DNA from: JBOGZI01 sp050697275
GTDB taxonomy: Bacteria; Actinomycetota; Thermoleophilia; Solirubrobacterales; 70-9
NCBI GenBank assembly: GCA_050697275.1
Contig: JBOGZI010000135.1
Location: 1 to 15,455, forward strand
Direction of reading: 5' to 3'
DNA length: 15,455 bases
Below the pieces are notes generated by a model. The model was not told where the DNA came from. It did no database searches and saw nothing but the letters and a program-made list of their open reading frames with translations. Each line of letters begins with the position of its first letter. The stretch's first letter is position 1. Below are positions 7,603-13,840 of the stretch, piece by piece. The translations under genes were made by a program, and so were the position numbers.

Positions 7603-7619
7603 GTGCGATCGGATCACAC
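7603..7619. promoter_or_regulatory. Operator-like inverted repeat upstream of the dioxygenase
   Basis: The bases gtgcgatcggatcacac form two 8-base arms around a single central g, with one mismatch between arms. The repeat sits just upstream of the -10-like box of the dioxygenase gene and overlaps the end of the upstream glycosyltransferase gene. Its size and position would suit a dimeric repressor or activator. No regulator gene is present in the window, and GATC-rich repeats are common in such DNA, so this is tentative. Confidence 0.3.
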
Positions 7620-8552
7620 CGGCGAGCCGGGTCTCAGGACTCCCTCGCCGAGCTGGCGGCCAGGCGGCCTGCGTGGATGGCGAATCCGCCGGACCAGGCG
7701 CCCCAGCGCCCTGATCGGCGTCGTCAGGCGCCAGCTCCTGCTGCGCTGCATCCCCTCGAGGTCGGTAGCCAGGCGGGTGATGTGCTCCTGCGCGTAGCGG
7801 AGCTGCAGCCGCGCCGCGTCGACCTCGGCCTCGGCGCGCCGGGCCCGCTGGTGCCAGTCCTTGGAGCGACCCTGCTCGAGCAGCTCGCTCCACTTCTCCG
7901 CTATCTGCATGTGCGCGGCGATCCAGCCCTCCCAGTCGCCCAGCAGCTCGGCCGAGTGGTGGTGGACGACGCGAGCGTCGATCGTCACCACCTTCTTGCC
8001 GGCGGCGCGGGCCTGCAGACAGATGTCAAGGTCGTAGCCGTGCAGCCGCCCGAGGGACTCGTCGAAGCGGAGCTCGCGAACCGCCCAGGGCGACATCGCG
8101 ATCAGGACGCCGTCGATCGAGTCGACCTCGCCGGTGGTGGCGTACGAGGGGATCTCCTCGGGCCAGGAGAGCCCCGGCAGCTCGCTGCCGGTCTGATCGA
8201 ATCGCTGCGTGTAGCTGCCCCAGGTGGTGGAGCCCTCCCACCAGGCGAGGTTGCGCACCCCGACCGCCCCGGCGCAGCCCGCGACCGCCACCTCGGGGTC
8301 GCGAAGGGCCTCGCGCACCTTCTCGCAGAGGTTCGGGTCGACGATCTCGACGTCCTGATGGAGCAGGACCAGCGCCTCCAGCCCGTCGAGCTTGGCTGCC
8401 TGGTCGCAGAACAGGTTGTAGGCGCGGAAGATCGAGCCGGCGTTGCGGAAGACGAGCCGCTCGGAGTCGGGCTCGGCGGCAAGCCGGATCCCGGGCTCGA
8501 CGTAGCGCTCGTAGGCCTGTGGGTCGGTTATCGGGCAGCCGAAGGCGATCAT
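7614..8552 (-). CDS. Glycosyltransferase of the PF13712 (Glyco_tranf_2_5) type, paralog A
   Basis: 312 residues; close relative of the gene at 5557-6540. Seen: MIAFGCPITD start, NAGSIFRAYNLF (37-48), LLHQDVEIVDP (63-73), SIDGVLIAMSP (145-155), FDESLGRLHGYDLD (163-176) and HHHS (197-200). A charged linker QRARRAEAEV (235-244) is followed by SRSWRLTTPIRALGRL (271-286) and a short basic tail. ATG at 8552 has GAGGA 8 bases upstream, a good ribosome-binding site, and a possible TACAGT -10 at 8580-8575. It heads the three-gene operon: 31 bases to the dioxygenase, then 7 bases to paralog B. It probably transfers a sugar in the cytoplasm to the same glycan as its paralog, perhaps at an adjacent position. 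Donor and acceptor cannot be read from sequence. Confidence 0.88.
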   Translation of the reverse strand: MIAFGCPITDPQAYERYVEPGIRLAAEPDSERLVFRNAGSIFRAYNLFCDQAAKLDGLEALVLLHQDVEIVDPNLCEKVREALRDPEVAVAGCAGAVGVRNLAWWEGSTTWGSYTQRFDQTGSELPGLSWPEEIPSYATTGEVDSIDGVLIAMSPWAVRELRFDESLGRLHGYDLDICLQARAAGKKVVTIDARVVHHHSAELLGDWEGWIAAHMQIAEKWSELLEQGRSKDWHQRARRAEAEVDAARLQLRYAQEHITRLATDLEGMQRSRSWRLTTPIRALGRLVRRIRHPRRPPGRQLGEGVLRPGSPV

Positions 8553-8574
8553 TCGCTCGTTCCTCGGTCCGGGA

Positions 8575-8580
8575 ACTGTA
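8575..8580 (-). promoter_or_regulatory. -10-like TACAGT upstream of paralog A
   Basis: TACAGT on the minus strand lies 22 bases before the ATG at 8552, leaving room for a short leader that contains the GAGGA ribosome-binding site. No -35 hexamer is evident. It sits in the 98-base divergent region shared with the methyltransferase gene at 8651, which otherwise shows nothing recognisable. Confidence 0.3.
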
Positions 8581-8638
8581 GGGACTCGGCGCTCACGCGC
8601 ACGATCGATGACGGGACCTGGATCGCGCCGGCCGAAAC

Positions 8639-8644
8639 TAGACT
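8639..8644 (+). promoter_or_regulatory. -10-like TAGACT before the second methyltransferase
   Basis: TAGACT ends 6 bases before the ATG at 8651 and there is no ribosome-binding site, which fits leaderless transcription. The seven-base string TAGACTC is identical to the one upstream of the methyltransferase at 4634. No clear -35 is visible. Confidence 0.42.
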
Positions 8645-8650
8645 CACGCC

Positions 8651-9592
8651 ATGAGCGCTCCCGGGCGATCGGAGCCCCCGCTCCCTCCGCGCGACCTGAT
8701 GTCCCGGGTCGGCCACGTCCCGGATGACAAGCTCGAGTTCGTCTATCTGCTGTCGGGCCAGGACCTGAAGTCGAAGGTGTGCGAGCTGCTCGGCGACGAG
8801 TGGAGCTGGGAGGGCAGCCGCGTGCTCGACTTCGGCTGTGGCTCCGGCCGGCTGCTCCGTCAGCTCCTGGACGAGGCCCGGGTGGCCGAGATCCACGGCT
8901 CCGACATCAGCGAGGAGATGGTCTCCTGGATCCGCGCGAACCTCTGCCCCCCGATCGCCGGTGCCACGGTCAACGGCGAGCGTCCACCGCTCGCCTTCCC
9001 TGACGACCACTTCGACCTGATCACCGCGATCTCGGTCTTCACCCACATCGCCGATCGCTGGAGCGACTGGCTGCTGGAGATGAAGCGGGTGCTGAAACCG
9101 GGCGGGACCCTGATCGCGACCTTTCTCGATTCGAGTTGCGCCGGCGCGCTCGCCCCGCTCCCCTGGGACGAGGAACGGGTGGGAATGAGCGCCTTCGGCT
9201 ACGCCAACCCGGACTACTCCTGGGTCAACGTCCTGCACTCGCGCTGGTGGCTTCGGGAGCATTGGGGTCGCGCCTTCGAGATCTTGAAGCTGCTCCCGGG
9301 CGATGAGGTTCTCCATGGGGATGGCGTCGCCGGCCCGAGGCAGGGATGGCTTCTGCTCCGCGCGCGGGACGTCGAGCTCTCGCCCGCGGACTTGGAGCGC
9401 GAGCGGCCGGACGACGACCGCTACCTGGCGGCTCGGCGCTACCAGCTCGAGCTTCTGCGCGCCGAGGGGGACGAGCTGCGAAGCCGCAACCTCGCGCGGC
9501 TCCTGCGAGGCAGCGTCCGCATCCGTACCCGCCTCAACCGGACGCGCGAGACGCTGCGGCATCCATCGTCGCTCTTTCGCGGCTTGCGCTGA
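8651..9592 (+). CDS. Class I SAM-dependent methyltransferase (Methyltransf_11/25-like)
   Basis: Soluble 313-residue methyltransferase. Seen: motif I RVLDFGCGSGRLL (57-69), the post-I acidic residue in GSDIS (D85), LAFPDDHFDLITAISVFTHI (about 112-131) and VLKPGGTLIATF. The N-terminal 50 residues resemble the lead segment of small-molecule or sugar methyltransferases. The C-terminal 60 residues are rich in Arg and Leu (helical), ending RTRETLRHPSSLFRGLR. ATG at 8651 is preceded by TAGACTC and no ribosome-binding site. It is transcribed away from paralog A and runs toward the GtrB-like gene; only 6 bases separate the two convergent stops. It is unrelated at fold-subfamily level to the methyltransferase at 4634, so the locus carries two distinct methylation activities, presumably on the glycan. 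The target is not determinable here. Confidence 0.88.
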   Translation: MSAPGRSEPPLPPRDLMSRVGHVPDDKLEFVYLLSGQDLKSKVCELLGDEWSWEGSRVLDFGCGSGRLLRQLLDEARVAEIHGSDISEEMVSWIRANLCPPIAGATVNGERPPLAFPDDHFDLITAISVFTHIADRWSDWLLEMKRVLKPGGTLIATFLDSSCAGALAPLPWDEERVGMSAFGYANPDYSWVNVLHSRWWLREHWGRAFEILKLLPGDEVLHGDGVAGPRQGWLLLRARDVELSPADLERERPDDDRYLAARRYQLELLRAEGDELRSRNLARLLRGSVRIRTRLNRTRETLRHPSSLFRGLR

Positions 9593-9598
9593 CCCAGT

Positions 9599-10561
9599 TC
9601 AGCCCTCGCCGCCCGTCGGCCTCACCGGCGGTGCGGCAACGATGTAGACCGGACGGCGCTTGACCTCGTCGTAGGTGCGGGCGAGGTATTCGCCGACCAC
9701 GCCCAGGAAGAAGAGCTGGGTTCCCCCGACGAAGAGGACGATTATGTGGACGGAGGCCGTTCCGGGCACCTCGTAGAGCCCGGCGAGCCTGAGGACGACG
9801 ATCACCGGGATCGCCAGGAACGCGACCGCCGAGAAGATCAGGCCAAGGAAAGCCGCCAGCCGAAGGGGGAACGCCGAGAAGGACACGATCCCGTCGAGCG
9901 CCAGTCTTGCGAGCTTGCGCACCGGATACTTGGAGCTTCCCGCGAAGCGGGCCTCGCGCTCATAGGCGACGCTCACCTGCCTGAACCCGACCCAGGAGAC
10001 GAGGCCCCGGACGAAGCGGGCATGCTCGGGCAGGCGCTTCAGCTCATCGAGCGCCGGTCCGCCGATGAGACGAAAATCGCCCGAGTTGCCAGGGAAGTCG
10101 CGCAGCCCGGAGAGCCGCGAGAACACCCGGTAGAAGAACCGGATCGCGGCGAGCCGAGGACGCGGCTCCCCTGCACGGGACTCCCTTACGGCATGGACGA
10201 CGTCGGCTCCGTTTCGCCACGCTTCGAGCAGCGCCGGGATGACCTCCGGTGGATCCTGCAGGTCTGCGTCCATCGTGACGACGGCGGCACCCCGAGCTGC
10301 ATCGATGCCGGCCGTCACGGCGGCCTGATGTCCGAAGTTCCGCGAGAGGTGGACTGGTCGGACCCGCGGATCGGAGCCGGCGAGCTCCTCGAGCATTTCG
10401 GCGGTGCCGTCTGTGGAACCGTCGTCGACCAGGATCAGCTCGAGGTCCTCGCCATCCAGGGCGGCACTGATCCGCCGATGGAGCTCCGAGACTGTCTCCA
10501 GCTCGTTGTAAACCGGCGCCACGATCGAGATCAGGCGCTCGTTCGTCGCTTCATCCGGCAC
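9599..10561 (-). CDS. Polyprenyl-phosphate glycosyltransferase, GtrB/DPM1-like GT2
   Basis: 320 residues; predicted to transfer a sugar from a nucleotide donor to polyprenyl (undecaprenyl) phosphate on the cytoplasmic face of the membrane. Seen: IVAPVYNE (13-20), LVDDGSTDG (45-53), SRNFGHQAAVTAG (74-86), the catalytic metal site MDADLQDPP (98-106), FRLIG and FAGSSKYPVRKL, all classic for the DPM1/GtrB subgroup. Two strongly hydrophobic segments follow (about 230-260 and 270-300), as in GtrB; the protein ends after EYLARTYDEVKRRPVYIV. The start is GTG at 10561, placed just before the conserved core; TAAGCT lies 9 bases upstream and the ribosome-binding site is poor. It is divergent from the GT39-like gene and lies in the same neighbourhood as a GtrA-like gene, which supports a lipid-linked sugar decoration role. 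Confidence 0.92.
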   Translation of the reverse strand: MPDEATNERLISIVAPVYNELETVSELHRRISAALDGEDLELILVDDGSTDGTAEMLEELAGSDPRVRPVHLSRNFGHQAAVTAGIDAARGAAVVTMDADLQDPPEVIPALLEAWRNGADVVHAVRESRAGEPRPRLAAIRFFYRVFSRLSGLRDFPGNSGDFRLIGGPALDELKRLPEHARFVRGLVSWVGFRQVSVAYEREARFAGSSKYPVRKLARLALDGIVSFSAFPLRLAAFLGLIFSAVAFLAIPVIVVLRLAGLYEVPGTASVHIIVLFVGGTQLFFLGVVGEYLARTYDEVKRRPVYIVAAPPVRPTGGEG

Positions 10562-10570
10562 GGCTTCCGC

Positions 10571-10576
10571 AGCTTA
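10571..10576 (-). promoter_or_regulatory. -10-like TAAGCT before the GtrB-like gene
   Basis: TAAGCT on the minus strand fits TANNNT and ends 9 bases before the GTG start, compatible with a leaderless or nearly leaderless transcript. It lies in the 135-base divergent region 10562-10696, the largest gene-free stretch of the window. That region otherwise shows GC-rich low-complexity sequence and no clear -35 element. Confidence 0.3.
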
Positions 10577-10682
10577 ATCGGGCCCCTACCTGGTCGATCG
10601 CGCCTGGACCCTCCGGAGCCGGGCGGGCGGGCCCAGACTCAGCGTCGCACCGGCAGGCGGGTACGCCACACGCTTCCATATC

Positions 10683-10688
10683 TATCCT
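10683..10688 (+). promoter_or_regulatory. -10-like TATCCT before the GT39-like gene
   Basis: TATCCT matches the TANNNT pattern and ends 8 bases before the ATG at 10697; no ribosome-binding site lies between, suggesting a leaderless mRNA. The spacing is the same as for the plus-strand gene at 4634. A -35 hexamer is not evident. Confidence 0.42.
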
Positions 10689-10696
10689 GCCGCGCC

Positions 10697-12337
10697 ATGT
10701 CCGCCGCAGGCAGAGTGTGTTCACCGGCGGTCGTCGGGCTCATGGCCGGGATCACGATGATCGGCCTGGCCCTGCGGCTGCCCTCCTTCTCCGACTCGAT
10801 GTTCGGCGACGAGGTATCGACTTACTTCGTCGTCGCGGGGCATGGCCCGGCGGGGATCCTCGACCACGTGCGCGGTCCGGCTGAGGGGACGCCTCCTCTC
10901 TACTTCCTCTTTACGTGGGTAACGCAGGGCTTAGGGGATCCAGCGCAGGGTCTTCGGGTTCCGTCGCTGGTCGCCGGCGTGGCGATGATCCCATTCACCT
11001 ATTTCCTGGGGATACGAACCGTCGACCGGCGCGCGGCGGGCGTGGGCGCGGCCCTTGTCGCCCTCAGTCCGCTGCTGATCCTCTACTCGGCCGAGGCTCG
11101 CGCGTACATGCTGATGGCGCTGCTGGCACTACTCTCGACGCTTGCCCTGCTGAGGGCGCTTGAGTCCGGGGGCGCGTCGTGGTGGGTCTGCTATGCCGCC
11201 TTGGCGGCGGGAGCCGCCCTCACCCACTACTCCGCCGTCTTCGTGCTCGTCGGTCAGTTCGGATGGGCGTTCCTGGCACGGCCCGACGCCAGGCGCCGGT
11301 TGGTGGCGGCGAGCCTGCTGGCGGGGGTGCTCTTTCTCCCCTGGGTCGACGGCTTCCTCGACGATCGCGACGCGCCCGCCGCCGTGCTGATCGACGTCCT
11401 GCGCCCTTTCGGGGCTGGATCGGCGCTGACGGATACCGGGCATTGGGCATTCGGCGGGCCGGGGGTGGACATTCGCGTTCCTCCCTCGACGATAGGCTCG
11501 CCAGTGCCTCTGAGCTCGCTGCCCGGCGTGACCGCGCTGGTATTAATCAGCTGTGGTCTCGGATTGGCCCTCCTCGGCGCTGGACGTGAGCTCAAAGCCC
11601 ACCGCGAGGTCAACGCACGCTGGAGACCGGAATCGAGCGTCTCACTCGTGCTGGCTCTGGCCTTCGCTTCCCCACTCGGAGCAGCCCTCGTCAGTTCGGT
11701 CAGCGACAGCGTTTACCTGCCCCGCAATCTGATCGCCTCTTGGCCGGCGTTCGCGCTCGCGGTTGGAGCTCTGCTCGGTGCGGGTCGTGGCATCTACGCC
11801 CTCGCCGCCACGGCCCTAGTTCTCTCAGGGTTCGCGCTTGGTGCGGTCAAACTCCTCGATCCGGACAACCGCCGTCCCGACTACAACGCCGCCGCCGAGT
11901 TCATTGAAAAGCGAGGAAGCGATACCCATGTCGTCGAGGTGCCGATGCCGTTTCCGGGCCCCCAGACATCCCTTGAAGCCGCAGTCGCTGCGGCGGGTCG
12001 GGAGGGCGCGGAGCCGCCAGTGACTCCGCTTGGCTGGCCGTCGCTCGCCCAGCGACGGGCGATGCTGGCCCCCGACGGACCCGGTCCATTCGCCAAGGTC
12101 ACTAGGTTGACTCCGGCCGAGGTCGCTCGGGGCATAAGACCTTTCGCCAGGGACCGGGGCCTCATCCTGGTCAGGCCCGGGTCGGAGCCCTTCGAGACTG
12201 TCGCGGGCGACCCGGAGAGCGACCTCGATGAGTTCCTCGCCGCCCTGCCCCCCGGGTTCGTGCTTGATGAGGCTCGCACGTTTCCCGGCTATGGCGGGGT
12301 GACCGTCTACGTCCTGCGCGACTCGACGAGCGGCTAG
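10697..12337 (+). CDS. GT39-like multi-pass membrane glycosyltransferase (GT-C fold)
   Basis: 546 residues; integral membrane enzyme predicted to use a polyprenyl-phosphate-linked sugar on the outer face of the membrane. Seen: first transmembrane segment about 11-28, then FGDEVSTY (36-43) with the acidic pair typical of the first outer loop in PMT/ArnT-like enzymes. AEARAYMLMALLALL (from about 132) matches the PMT_2 pattern, and some nine or more hydrophobic segments run up to about residue 385. The last 160 residues form a soluble, probably extracellular domain. ATG 10697 was chosen over the long open frame upstream because the upstream part is antisense to the GtrB-like gene. Codon use is atypical: two TTA codons (residues 79 and 283), ATA and AGA codons, and the only two intragenic CTAG sites of the window. 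The acceptor is unknown. Confidence 0.86.
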   Translation: MSAAGRVCSPAVVGLMAGITMIGLALRLPSFSDSMFGDEVSTYFVVAGHGPAGILDHVRGPAEGTPPLYFLFTWVTQGLGDPAQGLRVPSLVAGVAMIPFTYFLGIRTVDRRAAGVGAALVALSPLLILYSAEARAYMLMALLALLSTLALLRALESGGASWWVCYAALAAGAALTHYSAVFVLVGQFGWAFLARPDARRRLVAASLLAGVLFLPWVDGFLDDRDAPAAVLIDVLRPFGAGSALTDTGHWAFGGPGVDIRVPPSTIGSPVPLSSLPGVTALVLISCGLGLALLGAGRELKAHREVNARWRPESSVSLVLALAFASPLGAALVSSVSDSVYLPRNLIASWPAFALAVGALLGAGRGIYALAATALVLSGFALGAVKLLDPDNRRPDYNAAAEFIEKRGSDTHVVEVPMPFPGPQTSLEAAVAAAGREGAEPPVTPLGWPSLAQRRAMLAPDGPGPFAKVTRLTPAEVARGIRPFARDRGLILVRPGSEPFETVAGDPESDLDEFLAALPPGFVLDEARTFPGYGGVTVYVLRDSTSG

Positions 12338-13401
12338 CGCGGCGTCCCGCCCGTCAGCTCGACGAACGCATCCCAGGAGGGCTTCGGCGTCCCGTCGAGG
12401 GTGAAGAGCCCAGAGTGATAGACCCAGATGTCCCCGCCGGGGATGTCGGCGAGCGAGTACCAGATCACCCCGGCGATCCCGAGGCTGTCGCGGTTCTCGG
12501 CCATCAGCTCGAAGGTCTCGGTCAGATACTCGGCCTGTTCTTCGGGGCCGACGGTGACCCCGCTTGGGATCCCGGCCGTGGCCCAGCCGATCTCGGTGAG
12601 CCAGATCGGCTTCTCCCCGTCTCCGAAGCGCTCCATCACCTCGCGCGTCCCCTTGACGGACTGGAGGGCATCCTTGGGCGTCTTCGCGTACGGATGCACC
12701 GCGACGGCGTCGAACAGATCCCCCCCGCCGGCCTCGTAGAGCTCCGGAACGTATTCCGCCAGGGGGATGCCGTCCTCGGGGGAGGGCTCGAAGAAGAGGC
12801 CCGCGAGCACCACATGGGCCTTCGGGTCCGCGCCCTTGATCGCCGTGCTGGCCGCGCGCAGGAGCTCGAGGTACTCGTCGGGGTCCGGTCCGGCCGGCCA
12901 GAACTCCAACCTGTTCGGCTCGTTCCAGACCTCCCAGTGGGTGATCGGGACCCGCGGCAGCGCCGGGTTCTCGCTCCAGAAGGCGCCATCGGAGCCGTAG
13001 CGCTCCACCGCGGCCCGCGCGAACGCCTCGAACTCGTCGAGTCGATCCAGCGGCGGATGCTCGGGCGTCGCCGCGGCCCAGACGGGGGAGCTGTAGATCG
13101 TCGCGAAGACTCGGATCCGGTTCTCGGCGGCCGCCCCGATCAGCGCGTCGTAGCGGCTCCAGTCGTACGACGCATCCGGGGCGCTCTGAACCGAGCCCCA
13201 GGGCAGGTTGATTCGCAGCGTTCCCACTCCGCCGCGCCCCAACCGCGCGACCTCCGGCTCCTCCGGGAGGGGCTCCCCGGTGACCACCCCGTAGAACTCG
13301 TCCGTGGCGGGGCGGCCCTCGTCATCCCCTCCGTCATCGCCTCCGCCGCACCCACCGAGTGCGGTGAGGGCGACGAGGAGGACGACCACCGCCGCGATCA
13401 C
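12334..13401 (-). CDS. Secreted glycoside hydrolase, clan GH-A (GH39/GH5-like), probable lipoprotein
   Basis: 355 residues; predicted retaining glycosidase outside the membrane. Seen: a hydrophobic N-terminus ending in LGGC (15-18), a usable lipobox, then an acidic Gly/Asp linker (19-35) and a TIM-barrel. LRINLPW (62-68), YDWSRYDALI (79-88), VWNEPN (158-163, acid/base E161), AVHPY (234-238) and WLTEIGWA (267-274, nucleophile E270) follow in clan order. The GTG start at 13401 overlaps the GtrA stop as GTGA, and a stop codon two codons upstream excludes an earlier start. Oddly, no Lys or Arg precedes the hydrophobic segment, so export efficiency is uncertain. It is translationally coupled to the GtrA-like gene and shares its stop palindrome CTAG with the convergent GT39-like gene. 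It may trim or remodel the local glycan; the exact GH family and substrate are uncertain. Confidence 0.85.
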   Translation of the reverse strand: MIAAVVVLLVALTALGGCGGGDDGGDDEGRPATDEFYGVVTGEPLPEEPEVARLGRGGVGTLRINLPWGSVQSAPDASYDWSRYDALIGAAAENRIRVFATIYSSPVWAAATPEHPPLDRLDEFEAFARAAVERYGSDGAFWSENPALPRVPITHWEVWNEPNRLEFWPAGPDPDEYLELLRAASTAIKGADPKAHVVLAGLFFEPSPEDGIPLAEYVPELYEAGGGDLFDAVAVHPYAKTPKDALQSVKGTREVMERFGDGEKPIWLTEIGWATAGIPSGVTVGPEEQAEYLTETFELMAENRDSLGIAGVIWYSLADIPGGDIWVYHSGLFTLDGTPKPSWDAFVELTGGTPR

Positions 13402-13832
13402 GATGGGTCACCGGAGCGAGCGGCGATCTCGCGCAGGTGCGGGCCGAACACCCAGTAGCGGTTGATCGCGAAGGTGGTCACGACCACGATCGGGAGGGCC
13501 ACCAGCTCGGCCTCGAGCTCGCCCACGTCGAAGCCCCGGATCATGAGCGCCAGCAGGGCGCTGTTCATGCCCAGCCCGAGCACCCCGACCGCCACGTACC
13601 TGCTCATCGTCGAGATCCGGTGAGCGGCGCCCTCGAAGGTCCAGAGCCGGTTCCCGAAGTAACCGTTCAGGACCCCGAGCGTCCAGGCCACCGGGCCGGC
13701 GATCAGGTAGTTGACCCCGAGCTCGATCAGCGCTGCGTAGCTTGCCAGCGCGATGATCGTGTTGGCGGTCCCCACGAGCGCGAACCGGATCACCCGGCGG
13801 AGCTCAGGGTTGAGCCGATCGAGCCGCCTCAC
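13398..13832 (-). CDS. GtrA-family small membrane protein
   Basis: 144 residues with four predicted transmembrane helices (about 14-36, 43-60, 78-98 and 108-123). The two-fold family signature is clear: NRLWTF (61-66) after helix 2 and NRYWVF (124-129) after helix 4. GtrA proteins are thought to flip polyprenyl-phosphate-linked sugars made by a GtrB enzyme to the outer face; such an enzyme is encoded at 9599-10561. The start is GTG at 13832, with AGGGT ending 5 bases upstream; the same bases could be a leaderless -10 (TAGGGT). The stop overlaps the glycosidase start by four bases. It begins only 8 bases after the amino-acid transporter ATPase gene, so read-through from that operon is possible. 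Confidence 0.92.
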   Translation of the reverse strand: MRRLDRLNPELRRVIRFALVGTANTIIALASYAALIELGVNYLIAGPVAWTLGVLNGYFGNRLWTFEGAAHRISTMSRYVAVGVLGLGMNSALLALMIRGFDVGELEAELVALPIVVVTTFAINRYWVFGPHLREIAARSGDPS

Positions 13833-13840
13833 GCCAGACC

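Noticed and set aside
9588..9603. Inverted repeat gctga/tcagc between the two convergent stops
   Set aside because: Five-base arms around a six-base loop formed by the stop codons themselves, with no T-run; too weak to call a terminator.
10580..10634. Two gggccc hexamers and GC-rich repeats in the divergent region
   Set aside because: Short self-complementary strings are expected in DNA this rich in G and C; no consistent spacing or further copies were seen.
9746..10696. Long open extension ahead of the GT39-like protein
   Set aside because: It is antisense to the GtrB-like gene, with typical mirror composition (Arg, Glu, Asp, His); the membrane protein begins at ATG 10697.
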